64,000 bases of DNA, taken from the NCBI GenBank assembly GCA_002964805.2, contig PUDQ02000001.1:2566001-2630000 (forward strand). The letters are read 5' to 3'. This DNA is from Trametes villosa (Eukaryota > Basidiomycota > Agaricomycetes > Polyporales > Polyporaceae). A model generated the notes under the pieces. It ran no database searches. It had not been told where the DNA came from and saw only the letters and a list, made by a program, of their open reading frames with translations. Positions 36,364 to 50,676 of this stretch are shown piece by piece. Both the position numbers and the translations under genes were made by a program. The number at the start of each line of letters is the position of its first letter. Within the stretch, counting starts at the first letter, position 1.

Positions 36364-38117
36364 ATGTCTGACTCCGAGTACGTTGTCGAGGTTGAGACAA
36401 TGTGAGTACGCCGTCTTTCACCGTGCGGTCTCGCGGAAGAACCGTGCCCCGCTGACGGCCGGCTTCCGTCACGCAGCATCAACGAGACGTACTACACCTT
36501 CGCGGCCTTTGGTGAGCGGCGACGTTCGGCTGCGTGCTGTGGGCGCGGATTCTGAGATGGGGAACACAGCTTTGCTCGCGTTCGAGTATGTGATCACCTT
36601 CGATCGCGAGGTGCGGCTCGTGTGGGGGCGCGGGGTCACTGGCGCGACGGTGCTGTTCATCCTGAACAGGTACTGGCTATTCTTCCAGTACATCACGCAA
36701 GTCGTCACGACATATCCCATATCCCAAAAGGTGAGTAGCGCACAGCCTGGCCTGTTTACTCAAACGGCTAATGGAAGTTATGTAGAGGTGCGCGCAGCCG
36801 TTCGCGAATATTACAACAAGAAATGACGTCACACGATTAGCTGCACCGTCGTTGGCTACATGGTACTAGTGGGCAATGGGGGCCCGCCCTTCATCTGGGC
36901 TGGTACGTGGACTTTCCGTCACTCAAGCGCTCTGTTTGCTGATAACACCGCTCAGTATTCTCCACTCTGCGTGGTTACGCCTTGAGCGGGCGCAGGTGGT
37001 GGGTAGCGGCCCTCATCTTGGCATTCTTCATCCCAGACATCATCCTCACCTGTGTCAGTTTCTTATGTCTTACCCGCGCTGTATGAGGCTGACCGCATTT
37101 TCCCGGCATGCAGATATACTACCACAATCTTGTGCCAACAGCCGTTGAGCCCCCATTCAACTGCCTCCTGGCCTCGGATTTCGACGAAACCCTCTGGTTA
37201 CAGTGAGTAGCACATCGCACATGGCCGTCTGCGTCTTCTGATTCAGTCCGTCTAGCTGTAAGTTCGCGTCGTCCGGACGCGCGAGTGCTGCTCCTGACTG
37301 TACACAATCCTCTCAGTCACGATCGCGGGACGTGTCTGCCTCATCGTCGGCGACCTAATCGTCCTCCTGGTTACCTGGCATAGTACACTCGGCATCACGA
37401 AGGCGGCCAAGGTCGCGAACATACACATGTCGCTCACCACCGCCATTCTGAAAGACGGTATGTGGTGAGCCGGGACGCACTGACGCCGTTTACTGACGTA
37501 CTGGTCTAGGCACGCTATACTTTGCGTGTCTACTGATCCTCAACGTCGTAAACATCATTGTGAACGCGGTACCAGTAAGCGTCCAGCCCACTCTCGGCTG
37601 ACATAGCATGTTGACCCCTGGCCCCAGAATAGCAGCGCTGTCTCCGCGTTCCAAGACCCGTGAGTATCGCGCCACTTAGCGTCCTCTTGCACACCGTCCC
37701 GTCTCCGGACAGCGCTAACAGAGTCCCGATTATAGCGTCACGAGTATCCTCGTCTCCCGCTTCCTCCTCAACCTCCGCGACACCCTCGGCGGCGACGTAC
37801 ACGAAACCCGCCCGTCCTTCGTTGCCTCGGCGCGCTACCAGGCGGGCGCGGTATCCACGGGGATGCAGTTCGCAAACTTCGTGGAACCGATGGGTGCAGA
37901 GCTCGACCACAACCTCTCTCTGTCGGACAGCCTGATGTATTCGGACGAATGGTCGGACGAAACTGAGGGCGAGTCGTCCGTGGGCAACGAGATGGCGAGC
38001 CTCGACACGACGATGGTCGCGCATTCCTCCGTCGGATCACCGCGGAGTAGGTCCGACCCCGAGTCCGCCTCTAGCCATTCACCTGTGAGCGTGTCTGGAC
38101 ATAGTCATTCTGCATAG
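36364..38117 (+). CDS. DUF6533-type multi-pass membrane protein
   Basis: Starts MSDSEYVVEVET and splices to INETYYTFAAF. The hallmark block follows: LLAFEYVITFDREVRLVWGR, GVTGATVLFILNRYWLFFQY. This matches the N-terminal DUF6533 domain very common in Agaricomycetes. Further segments are FSTLRGYALSGRRWWVAALI, LAFFIPDIILT, VTIAGRVCLIVGDLIVLLVT with the usual Trp-His, AKVANIHMSLTTAILKD and GTLYFACLLILNVVNIIVNA. A cytosolic region follows, ILVSRFLLNLRDTLGGDVHE, and a Ser/Asp/Glu-rich tail with many Ser-Pro sites. About ten small exons. The family is highly expanded in mushrooms and its function is unknown. The domain call is secure; some exon ends between 36760 and 37740 are approximate. Confidence 0.82.
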
Positions 38118-38880
38118 GTGAGCCCCGCCCCTACTATTATGTGTATCCTTTCGATGATTACATGCTGATCGTTTGGCAGGAGGCTGTATATGTAACATAG
38201 TCACTGACCGTGGAACCCTTGTCTGTACTCTAGATGTTACCCATAACAGCGCTGTAATGTGTCTGATCGATCTGAATGCTGCGTTTCGAATTCTTGTCGA
38301 ACGAAACCCTTTCCTAACTACCAGGTGCGTCGGCCTCCAGATGCTGCACCATACGCATCCCCTGATGCATGCACAGGCGCAGATTCCTTCGCTGTCCCGT
38401 TGCAGCCGGGAGCACTGTGAACATTCGCAGTAAGGGGACGCCGTCTTGCGCATCCTTCTCAGTCGCCGTCTGGCGCTTGTCCGTCTGGCGCTTGTCGCCT
38501 TCGAGATTAATGATGGACGCTAGTGCTGCTGTCGTTCATTGGGGTCACCATCTGAAGACCACGCGGAGCGTTTTGGCGGTTCCATTCCCACTTTCCCCCA
38601 ATTCGTCTGAGGACATCGCGATGGAATGCTTTACTATTGCCTAATGCATCCCCCCATGGCGCATGTGGCGTTGAGCTTACCTGCGCCACCGACTCGACCA
38701 CACCACGAGAGATGCACTGGCTCAGAAGGCTTCCGTCGTGAGTCTACCAGGAACCGAAACACCAAGCTGAGCCACAAGATCTCACGCTCGAGCGGATGCT
38801 GATACCCTAACCCGTTGCAAGGGCAGCCCCCACGTAACGTTGGGAGGCATCCGCGCGCGGCGACGCGAATGCAGCACACC
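38118..38880. other. Intergenic, 0.76 kb
   Basis: No gene seen. It holds a perfect 15-base tandem duplication (CGTCTGGCGCTTGTC) at 38467-38496. Confidence 0.4.
38467..38496 (+). repeat. 15-bp tandem duplication, two copies
   Basis: CGTCTGGCGCTTGTC occurs twice without a gap in non-coding DNA upstream of the first methyltransferase gene. Confidence 0.8.
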
Positions 38881-39691
38881 ATGTTCTCCGCCTTCGCCCC
38901 GGTGCTTGCGACTCCGCTGCTGAAGATTCCGATCCTCGTCCCGGACGCCGTCCTGACTTACATCAACTTCACGCCTCCTACTCCTCCACCCTCGGAGGAC
39001 GAACGCAAAAAATACTCCAAGGACTTCGTCTCAGACAACTTCCGTATCCAAATGCGAGTGGTCAACGTCTGCAAGGTAGGCACCTCGTATCCCGCACTGC
39101 GCATCGCCTATCGTGCTACTAACCAGCGCGGGGCGGCTGTAGACTGCACTGATCGGCCTCAGGGCCGCAGAGGTCACAACCATCCTCGCCCAGTCGTTCC
39201 CCTCCCGCCTTTCCGACCGGCTCCTCTCCGTCCTCGCGCCCGCCGGCCCGCTCTGCCTTGAGCCCACCCCGCGTTTCTTCATCGCCGGCATCACGGCGCT
39301 CGCCGCGGGACTCGTGCGCCTGTGGACGTACCGCACGCTCGGCCGCTTCTTCCGTTTCCAGCTCTCCCTCGTCGACGGCCACCGGCTCATCACGACCGGC
39401 CCATACGCGTGGGTGCGCCACCCGAGCTACGTCGCCAGCGGGCTAGTCGCGTACGCGAACTTCGTCCTCCTCTCTGGGCGTGGGTCGTACTTTATCGAGG
39501 CGGGCCTAGGGCGCACAGCGCTGGGCAAGGTTATCACCGGGGCCGTTGCGGCGTATGTATTGCTCACGCACGCGTACATGACTTTGACGCGGGTGAACAA
39601 GGAGGACGCGGTGCTCAAGGAGGAGTTTGGCGAGGAATGGGAGGAGTGGGCGAGGAGGACGCCGTACAAGCTAATCCCGTGCGTCTACTGA
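38881..39691 (+). CDS. ICMT-like isoprenylcysteine carboxyl methyltransferase family protein, copy A
   Basis: Two exons (38881-39075, 39143-39691) give 247 residues. The intron has a yeast-like TACTAAC branch site. The protein opens with a hydrophobic region (LATPLLKIPILVPDAVLTYI) and a Pro/charged linker. The C-terminal half carries the family signature: GRFFRFQLSLVDGHRLITTG, PYAWVRHPSYVASGL, then LTRVNKEDAVLKEEFGEEWE and RRTPYKLIPCVY. The GPYxxVRHPxY and EExLxxxFGxEWxxW-type motifs are those of ICMT/PEMT methyltransferases that use SAM at membranes. True ICMT methylates the C-terminal prenylcysteine of Ras-type proteins and mating pheromones; the substrate here is not shown. I chose the ATG at 38881 because the paralog at 48613-49428 starts at the same place; ATGs upstream are in frame. 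Confidence 0.88.
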
Positions 39692-39908
39692 TATGTCACG
39701 GGCTATATGAGATGTATTTGTTCTGTTCCCATCTGGCGGGGCGACGCCGCAAAAATGTACGAAACAGGCGGAACCCATGCCATTGACTGAAAGCAATCCC
39801 CAATCATGCCACCAACAAACACCTCGATCGGCGGGCTTGAAGGTTATACATTCCAATACAAGTACATGTTCCTGTTCTCATCTTACATGTCTACTCATCG
39901 TAAGTCCG

Positions 39909-40787
39909 TCACTTCTTCTCGGCTGGCGGCTCCTGGCTGATGAACAGACCAGTGAAGTTAGCAGTGAACTTCTTCCTGTGCTCGTTGAGCATCCCCAGGA
40001 ACCCGTCCTCCGAGGTCGTCTCGCGGTGGTGGTCCCACTCCTCGGTGTGCCTAACCACCTGGTGTTGGCTGTTCGTCTCCAGCGTGAGGAGCGAGTTGAC
40101 AGTCTGCGAAGGCGGCTTGTGAGCATTGATGCTACTAGTGTGGGACCGTAAACTTACCTTCGTAGGCGAAGAAGCGTTGGGGTCACGGTAGTATGAGACA
40201 TCCTGGTCGACCAGGATCTTGCTCTTCGGCAAGGACGGCGGATTCTCTAGGAGGCGGAACTTGGGGATGTCTGCGCGCGGGAACAGCTGCGCAGCGTACG
40301 TGAGGACTAGTGTTACTTCCAACACGGGACACTTACTTTCGCGAGCCCGTTGAACTGCTCGCGAATGGCCTTGATACCCTCGGCGATGCCAACGGGGTCA
40401 TGGAACACCGCCTCGGGTGCGTATATCTCATACGACCTCTGCAATGCACATGTTAGTTACCATATTTTTATAGGCGCAATGTAAGTGGTCTCACTTCGCT
40501 AGCCTTCGAAGAGTAGAGCTATACGCGCATAAGTGAGTACGTCAAATGTTCCGGATGGCAGTGGCACGAACCTCCTTGATGCCCTCGAGGATCTTCTCTT
40601 CATGAGGCTCCGGGCTCCTCTCCTTGAGGTTCTGACTCTCGGTAGCAGACAATCCGGACGCGTTCAGAGCGTTGGGGTCGCTGACGGGCATCTTTCGTAC
40701 AGTTGTGGAGGCGAAGGTGCGGACTCGGAGCGGTCGAGGGTGTGCGAGAGCGAGATGGCGGTATGCGGGGAGAGGAAGGCGGATCAT
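39909..40787 (-). CDS. SnoaL-like (NTF2-fold) protein, probably mitochondrial
   Basis: Several exons. The N-terminus MIRLPLPAYRHLALAHPRPL with RVRTFASTTVRKM is Arg-rich and acid-free, as in mitochondrial presequences. Next comes NASGLSATESQNLKERSPEP and an exon LYSSKASE. The core reads SYEIYAPEAVFHDPVGIAEG, IKAIREQFNGLAK and LFPRADIPKFRLLENPPSLP. It continues through SKILVDQDVSYYRDPNASSP and HQVVRHTEEWDHHRETTSED. The pattern of Tyr, Phe-His-Asp-Pro and late HxExW resembles SnoaL-like cone-fold proteins. A second Met within the presequence (MPVSDPNAL) could give a cytosolic form. The family is fungal and uncharacterised as far as I know; no catalytic activity can be assigned. Confidence 0.75.
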
Positions 40788-41188
40788 GGGGAAGTCTCAT
40801 GTCGGCGACACAGCATATATACCCCACGGGGAGGTGTTGCGGGCGGATTGACAGCGCGGTGACGCATCGCGGCGGGAGATCGAGCGGTGCGTCACTCAGG
40901 ACGCGTCCGTACATGGGCGCCCGATCGCGACGCGTCTCTCACGTGCCAGAGCGAGATGCGTTTCTGCGAGCCGCGACACTCCTGCGAGGTTACCTATAGC
41001 GTTCAAGTTAAAGCGGGCAGCTATACTCGGTTACGAAGAACAAGATAACGTATGGTTCGAATTCAGAAATACATACTACCCGGCAGCGATACCAAAACAG
41101 CCTCCATATGAGTGCACCGTGTCAAACACATCCTGATGCTACATAGTACCCAGTCAGTCCTCTTCACGGTCGAGAACACTACGGGAGA
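40788..41188. other. Intergenic, 0.4 kb
   Basis: Upstream region of the SnoaL-like gene and 3' region of the RING gene. Contains a TATA-like element at 40815-40820. Confidence 0.4.
40815..40820 (-). promoter_or_regulatory. TATA-like element
   Basis: TATATA about 28 bases upstream of the start at 40787. If used, transcription would begin at or inside the presequence and favour the second Met. This is inference. Confidence 0.3.
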
Positions 41189-42973
41189 TCAGTCAATCTC
41201 ATCTCCCCATCCTCCAGGCAGATCCAAATGATCTTCAGTATTACGGCGTGACGGAGGGTTGCTTCGCGACCCAGAGCTGCCGGCGGGTCCAGGGTTGGAT
41301 GACGAGGATGCTGACGGCGTCGGCGCGGATGCAGTGCGGTTCTGACCGCTGCTGGGGGTTCCGCCGGTGGTGCTGTCACTCTGCTGCCCGTGGTTGAAGA
41401 AGTTGAGCACATTCTGCAACAGGCCACCGGTCCCTGCGCCGCCTGCGTTGTTGTCACCACTACGCGCACCAGAGCCGCTGGCGCCTGTTTGCGACGTGCC
41501 GGGTGCATTGGGATGGGGCTCTGGTTGGGGTACTAGCTGGTATCTGAAACGCCACGGTAAATCAGCGGTGCTTCGCCACCAACACGCCGGGTACGTACCG
41601 GCACACGGGGCATGTACCGCTGGTCTTGAGCCACGGCATGATACAGGTCTCATGGAAGGGATGTTTGCATGGAAGGGTGACGACGACGAGCTCGTCTGGA
41701 TCCTCCGTCTTGAGCGTGAACTGGTCCTTGCAGACCGCGCAATCCTTCTCGAGCAATGGTGCTATGCATGACTTAAACTTTCGGTCAATCGCCTAGTATC
41801 AATGAACTTACATCCTTCCTCGAGCACTTCCCGGGGCAGATTCTCCAGCGCCTCTTCCGACGCTGGTACGGGCTGGTGCGCATTCGAGTTCTCCATGATC
41901 TGGGAGATGATCTGATCCAGTGCTGCGGCATTCGTGTCAGGTCGTCTTGCGTCTACGTCCATCTGTCATCTGCCTACCTTCCTGGTTGAAGACGTAGTCG
42001 CCCCATCTTCCCGATTCGGCTCCTGCAGGCGGCATGCCAGCAGGTCCGAACATTCCCCCAAGGAGGTCAGAGAAGGGATCGTTCACACGCCCCGGGGCCA
42101 TGAGCGCAAGGAGATACTGGGCCAGCATAGGGCCCGTTATATTGGGGAGATCTTGCTGGGCGCCGTCGGGGGCGCGGGGCGCGAACCTGGCACAACGGAT
42201 GAGAAGCGAACCTTCTAGCAGCCAGCCTTGGAGCCTTACTGTGACAATCGGGGTATTTCATCACCATTTGCCGCGGGAGGATTGCCGAGAACGAATGTGC
42301 GCGTACGCCCTCCCGGGCCACTGGAGCGTTCTATACGGAACGTGAAGGGGCTGGTGCGACTCTGCTTTCCTATGAGGGTCATGTTCGATTAATGTGGAAC
42401 AGCGAAAGACGAACTGTGGTGCTTTGATCTGGACTTCTAGGCGGTCTGAGACTGTCAGTGGACGCCCTGCGAGCCGTTGGGGATGTGGACCGAGCGGTGG
42501 AGGCCGATGATGCCGTAGGGGATTGTGGCGGGGGATTCGGGCCTCGTAGTATGCTCCGTAGCCCAACTACTGCCCTTCAGTATATTGCTGTACCCTAGAG
42601 GGGGGATTACGTACCCAGGAAGGTGTCCATATCTGCAGGTAGCGGGCCATCGCCCCATTGGCCACCATCGCCAGCTTGGTACTCTCGAGGATCGTCCGCG
42701 GGGTTCTCTATCTGCATCCTTCGTGAGGCGGGGTACCAGGAACAACAGTGAAGCACGTACCTTCTCTACGAACGTTCCATTGCAAGAGGCGCAATGCGGG
42801 TCTGGAACCTGCGGTACATTAGCCGATTGGCCGTGGCGGATTACAAGTACTACAGGCATACCATCAACGGCCTCATCTCTGCATGGCACTGCAGTACAGT
42901 TCAGCACATCATCTATAAGGCGTGCTTTGTAACTCACCTCGTGGCAGTACCATAGCGGTTCTCTAGAAGACAT
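41189..42973 (-). CDS. RING-H2 E3 ubiquitin ligase, RNF115/RNF126-like
   Basis: The first exon reads MSSREPLWYCHE and the next gives CDAEMRP-type sequence and DPHCASCNGTFVEK. Together they form the N-terminal CxxC...CxxC zinc ribbon of the RNF115/126 (BCA2) group, which binds ubiquitinated partners. A middle region has ITGPMLAQYLLALMAPGRVN, DPFSDLLGGMFGP and ALDQIISQIMENSNAHQPVP, then ASEEALENLPREVLEEG, the usual linker before the RING. The RING-H2 reads CAVCKDQFTLKTEDPDELVV, then VTLPCKHPFHETCIMPWLKT and SGTCPVCR, with every zinc ligand present. The tail (about 110 residues) is Ser/Gly/Pro-rich and disordered. The start at 42971-42973 is followed by a GTGAGT donor. Eight or so exons. Confidence 0.88.
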
Positions 42974-43304
42974 GGCGATTGACGCAGGATGTGGCGAGAG
43001 ACAAGAAGGGAAGCAAGGTCGGGCACTGCAGCCTGAGCGAGTGTAAGCGGCTCGCCGGCCCAGCGCTAACTGACTACATGCTATGACGTCGAGACGCTGC
43101 TCACACGCGCGACCGCAGGCGCGCACCGGGAGCACGGGCGCTTCACCCCGGCCACCGGAGGCAAACACGGCGCAACAACGCGTACACGTGGGCAGTCGTG
43201 CGATCAACTTTGGCGAGGTCCGACTCCGTTTGACTTTTGTCCTTCCAGCCTGGCCTCACGTCCCTCCTCCTCTCCCTCTCCCCTCCGCGTACCCCGGGCG
43301 GCAC
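42974..43304. other. Divergent intergenic region
   Basis: About 0.33 kb between the RING gene and the aldehyde dehydrogenase gene. Pyrimidine-rich tract directly before 43305. Nothing else seen. Confidence 0.4.
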
Positions 43305-45707
<2,403 letters not shown>

Positions 45708-46752
45708 GTCTCCCCCAGGTCGTGAGGCGGCTGGCAGGGTGGGGTGGTCTGCAGCGGGCGCTGCAGCAGCACAGCGCGAATGTATTCGACGATCTATTAA
45801 TGACTCTGGATGAACTGGGCTGTCTATTTTCGCAGAACAGGATATCGCCAACGAACATCAAGAAGCCCTCACTACAATCCGTTACGCCGAGGTCAATTTA
45901 TAAGGAAGAGCGGTAAGGCGGGGACATATGTTTCCCGAAGACGCCTTCCAAAGTGGGTCGCATAGGCGCCGAGCAGCATGCGGTTCCGCTCCCCTGCTCG
46001 CCGGTTGTCACTTGCGCTGCACTTCGGCGACCAATTGCCCCACCCACGTTGACCGTTGACTTCCTCAATCACAGCTGTCTGTCCTAGACATACAGTGCAT
46101 TCGACGTCCAATGCTCAGCAGGTCTGGCTCTGAGGAACGCAGGTCTATGTTCTGCCGGCGTTCGCAGAGTGCCCACATGCACGTGTGATGCCGGTGCGCC
46201 CTGTAGCATGCTGTCCACAGCCCGTCCTTCCCATCTCCAGACTGAACTCACTTGCCAACATCGGCGCAACTGAGCGATTGTCTCGCGCTCGTCGCCCCTC
46301 TACGGTCGCCACGCTGCGCAAACGCGCGTGCGATCACGCCGCCCTGTCCCTCCTACGGCACCATGCCCGGGGAGAACGCCTGCTGCTCCACAAACAACAG
46401 CCTATCGCCTCCCGCATCGCGGTTCGGAGGGCAGACGTCCGGGGAACACATGGTGCACGCACAGCGGCACGCACGGGGCGTCGCTATCGCCCGCCGAGCA
46501 CATTGCCCCGCGAGCGTATCTGCCCATGTGGCGACGTGCATGTACACGATCGCCCGCCCGCTTCTCCGACAGGGAAGGCTCGGGAGCCTCCACTGCTGCA
46601 GTAAATATACCCCCCTCTCGACGCTTCGGGATCGCTCAGCTGCGGGTATATAAACCGCCCTCCGCCCCTTCCGCCGAGACCTGAACCTCTCGTGGTGCCC
46701 CGCTCGCGACCGCTCCTCTGCCCGGACCCTATCGCGCACCCTGCCCTTCGAG
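45708..46752. other. Intergenic, 1.0 kb
   Basis: Between tandem plus-strand genes. Holds the RNase T2 promoter with a TATA element at 46647-46653. No gene or RNA recognised in the remainder. Confidence 0.45.
46647..46653 (+). promoter_or_regulatory. TATA box of the RNase T2 gene
   Basis: TATATAA in a GC-rich context, 106 bases upstream of the start codon at 46753. Position and sequence fit a core promoter. Confidence 0.55.
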
Positions 46753-48412
46753 ATGTTCGCTGCCTCCGTGATACTGGGCGCCTTCGCGGGCTCCGCGCTC
46801 GCCGCGTCCGCCACCAGCCCGGTGGAATACAACGACCTGTTCAAGCGGGTCAGCTCCGGGTGCTCGACGAGCGGCGCCGCGTCGTGCCACGGCTCGAGCA
46901 CGGGCTCTTGCTGCTTCGAGGCGCCGGGCGGTCTGCTTCTGCAGACGCAGTTCTGGGACACGAGCCCGTCCACGGGGCCCTCGGACAGCTGGACCATCCA
47001 CGGTCTCTGGCCGGACAAGTGAGTGCGAGGCCAAGCTTGCGTCTATGTGCGGAGAGCTGATGTCCGATGCGTGACAGTTGCGATGGCACGTTCACTGAGA
47101 ACTGCGACCCGTCCCGGGCGTACACCGACATCGCTGGTGTAAGCTGAGCGTCTCGCTGGCCCCAACCCCGAGCAGGCCTAATCGTCGTGTTACAGCTCCT
47201 GACCGCGCAGGGCGCCAGCGACACACTGTCGTTCATGCAGCAGTTCTGGGTCGACATCAACGGCGCGAACGAGAAGTTCTGGGAGGTGTGTGCCACTGTG
47301 CTGTCGCCCCCGCGTTGTGTCCGCTGAACTGTGGCGGCTAGCATGAATGGAGCACCCACGGAACGTGCTACAGCACCCTGGAGCCCTCGTGCCTGCCCTC
47401 GGGCAGCCCCAAGGGAGCCGAGGTACGCATTACGCACGTTGGCTAGCTTCTCCCGCCCAGGCTCACGTTTCGGGCATCGCAGGCGGTTGCGTTCTTCCAG
47501 CTCGTTGTGAAGCTGTTCAAGGTACGAGCTTTTCACAAATGCCGACCTACCTTCGCTCACGCCGCTCCAGACGCTCCCCACCTACGACTTCCTCTCGAAG
47601 GCGGGCATCACGCCCTCCACGAGCAAGACCTTTACGCTCGCCCAGCTCACCTCCGCACTCAAGTCCGCGACGGGCGTCACGCCCGCACTCAACTGCGACG
47701 GCACGTCGCTGAACGCGATCGAGTGGTACTTCAACATCAAGGGCTCCCTGCTCGACGGCACGTTCGTCCCTATCGGTATGTTCTCTGCGCAGCCTGCGCT
47801 TCTGCGGAGGCTCATCGGTAATGCAGACGCGCCCTCTGCGGGGTCTTGCAAGTCTACTGGCATCAAGTACCCGCCCAAGACCGGCGGCGGCTCGACCACG
47901 ACTACCTCTGTTAGTGTTGCAGTCCAGTCTCTTCTTTCCTAGGTCTGCATGCTCATTCCGTTTTCTTCGCCACAGGGTGGTAGCTCTCCCACTGGTGTAT
48001 GCACCCCTCTTTGCTTCTCTCGCGTATGCAGCGCGCTAACATACTGGTGCAGGGATCCGGCAGTCTGCCCAGCGCGGGCACGATCCACGCTAGCTCGACG
48101 GGCGGCCTCCTCTCCGGGGGCACCTGGTCGACGCAGACGCTCGCGACGTACCACTTCTCCGGCACCGCGAGCAGCTTCACGATGACGACCTCCAAGGGCA
48201 GCTGCGGCGTCTCCGGCGGGCAGCTCACGTGCGGCAGCGGCGTGAGCGCGACGAAGTTCTCCGCGGTGTCGTCCGGGGGGAGCCTGCTACTCGCGTCCTC
48301 GGGCTCCACGTCGTTCTCGAGCGACGCGACCCCGAGCGGGAGCACGCAGCAGACGGTGTTCACGGGCGGCAGCCACAGCAAGACGTACACTCTGTCGATC
48401 GTTTCGTCATAA
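46753..48412 (+). CDS. Secreted ribonuclease T2
   Basis: Extracellular or vacuolar RNase of the T2 family that cuts RNA through 2',3'-cyclic phosphates. The signal peptide is [17 protein letters not shown]. Both active-site segments are intact: [12 protein letters not shown] (CAS I) and, after splicing, [19 protein letters not shown] (CAS II). Cys residues for disulphides are plentiful ([26 protein letters not shown]). Later blocks are [29 protein letters not shown] and [21 protein letters not shown] Ser/Thr/Gly linker leads to a C-terminal domain of about 115 residues ([40 protein letters not shown]) of the beta-rich type seen in fungal T2 enzymes. About eleven short exons. Confidence 0.9.
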
Positions 48413-48612
48413 ATCTTGGAAACTCGCTTGTATGTATCACTAAACTCTCCCCGGAGGATATGTCGGCGACTGCCAATGTAAAAGTAGCTTGTCATGATTG
48501 TAGGAGCGACGCTCACACTCAGTGGATATACATCGGGTTTGTTTGCATCATACAAGTTCGCTATGTCTCTGCAGAGACAGAACGAAGGGACAGATACGCA
48601 AGCTGAAGCGAT

Positions 48613-49428
48613 TCAGTAGACGTACGGGATCAGCTTATACGGCGTCTTCCGCGCCCACGCCTCCCACTCCTCGCCAAACTGCGCCCGCAACACCGCGTCC
48701 TCCTTGTCCACGCGCGTCAGCGTCAAGTTCGCGTGCATGAACGCAAGGTACGCCGCGCCCGCCCCGGCGACGGCCTTCCCCAGCGCCGTCCGCCCGAGGC
48801 CCGCCTCGGCGAAGTACGACCCGCGCCCGGAGAGGAGGACGAGGTTCCCGCACGAGACGAGCGCGCTCGCGACGTAGCTGGGGTGGCGCACCCACGCGTA
48901 CGGGCCGGAGGTGACGAGCCGGTGGCCGTCGACGAGGGAGAGCTGCCAGCGGAAGAAGCGGCCGAGCGTGCGGTATGTCCATACGCGCACGAGTCCTGCT
49001 GCGAGCACGGCCGCGCCGGCGATGAGGAAGCGCGGGGTGGGATCGAGGGTGAGCGGGCCTGTGGGCGCGAGGATGGAAAGGAGTTTGTCGGAGAGGCGGG
49101 AAGGGAAGGACTGCGCGAGGATTGTCGTGGTTTCCGCTGCTATGAGGCCTATGAGGGCGAACTATGGCCCAACGCAAGTTGCCGTCATGATCGTCTATGC
49201 AACGTTGGGAGCAAGATGCGACGCGAGACCTACCTTGCACACATTGATTAATTGCACCTGGACACGGAAATTGTCTGTGAAGAAGTCCTCGTTGTACTTC
49301 TTGCGTTCGTTCTCCGAGGGCGGAGGAGTAGGCGGCGTCAAGTTGATGTAGGTGAAGAAGACGTCGGGGATGAGGATCGGAATCTTCAGCAGCGGGGTCA
49401 CCAGCGCGGGGGCAAAGGCGGAGAGCAT
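48613..49428 (-). CDS. ICMT-like methyltransferase family protein, copy B
   Basis: Paralog of the gene at 38881-39691 on the opposite strand. Exons are 49234-49428 and 48613-49161, exactly the same lengths (195 and 549 bases) and intron phase as copy A, giving 247 residues. It starts MLSAFAPALVTPLLKIPILI and continues IPDVFFTYINLTPPTPPPSE. The signature is YRTLGRFFRWQLSLVDGHRL, SGPYAWVRHPSYVASALV and TRVDKEDAVLRAQFGEEWEA, ending RKTPYKLIPYVY. In exon 1 I count 47 of 65 residues identical to copy A; the C-terminal exon is more similar. The membrane-embedded ICMT fold and SAM-dependent methyl transfer are inferred from the family. Both copies look intact. Confidence 0.88.
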
Positions 49429-50676
49429 GGTGTACTGCAGTCGAGTCGCACAGAGAGTGTGCGATACCCCTCGCCGTGGGGGTTATACGGCACAGTGTTG
49501 GCAACAGGCTAGGGTATTATTATCGGCATGAGTGTGAGAGCTCACCGTAGTCTTTCGCTTCCGAGGGGACTCGTGACGGGTGCCGCTCCCCAGAGTATTC
49601 CCAGTGGTACCTGTCTAGTGATAGCACGCAGCGGCGCAGGTACGTTCCGGGCCACATCATCACAGGCTGCAATAGCGCTTCCTGGACCTTCGCTGACGGC
49701 TTCACGCGAGGTGCTTGGAAGGTCTTGAAGGGATGCGCCAAGGCGCCCTGTGGCGTGTTCGGCGATGACCACGATGAGTGATGTTGCGAGCAGCACTGTT
49801 GGATACCTGGATACAACGCTCAGTATACAATACCAATGAATGGCACCAAGTATCGATGTACCAGTCGTGTGCACTGGCACTACCCGATCGCATGCACTGG
49901 CGTTCGCGCTGCGGTTGTGTAACCTGTCCAATAAATCCGGTCACTGCATTGGCATTCGTACGGAAGTACGCTTGTCTGGTGCATGTAAAACCTCTCAAGG
50001 TCGCTAAAATGTTCTTAGCCGCGCAGGGTTCTTCCAACATGTCGCGGCTCTGAGATCCAAAATCGGGTAGCGGTATGGCAAGCGGTAACGGTGTTCGTCG
50101 GTGACGTCGCTGGCCTCGTCCCGGAAGAGATCCATGTCTAAGAACATACCGTGACATCGGAAGCACTCGGAACCGCTTCACGACGCATGCAATCGCTCGC
50201 ACATGTTCTACGAGCGCACGCGCACCCGAATTGCTGCGGAACAGTTCGACCACGGGCGCCACAACGCCCACATGCACACCCATCCCGAGGAGGCAGGTGT
50301 CCTACCGCTTTCGGCGAAATGCTGCTGATCCGCTGCTACATCCGCTGCCGTCCTGTAGTTCGTGGCCGCTGCTCCCGCCGTGCCGTGAAGCCTCGACGTC
50401 AAGGCGGGCGCAGCGCTGCCCGATGCCGCCCCGACTGGGCGTCATCGCGCGGTCGGGCGACGGATGCTCGTCATGCTCGCCCGACCGTCACGATGACGCA
50501 GAGCCGGGTGTCGAGGGTGTGCGTGCGCGTGAAGAGGATGACGGGAAGGGGGAAAGCTATAAGAACGACAACCCCGGGGTCGTGGTGGACTCACCACCAT
50601 CTTCTGCACTCATCGACACTCGCAACCTCGCCTCCTTCGCCAACCCCATTTCGCCGCTACCTTTCCTACCATCGCC
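49429..50676. other. Divergent intergenic region, 1.25 kb
   Basis: Lies upstream of copy B (minus) and the Con-6 gene (plus). Contains a TATAAGAA element at 50558-50565. I find no supportable gene or RNA. Confidence 0.4.
50558..50565 (+). promoter_or_regulatory. TATA box of the Con-6 gene
   Basis: TATAAGAA, 112-119 bases upstream of the start at 50677. An almost identical element sits at a similar distance upstream of the ARMT1 gene. Confidence 0.5.

Noticed and set aside
41040..41054. GGTTCGAATTC, resembling a tRNA B box
   Set aside because: No complementary T-stem, acceptor stem or A box could be paired around it.
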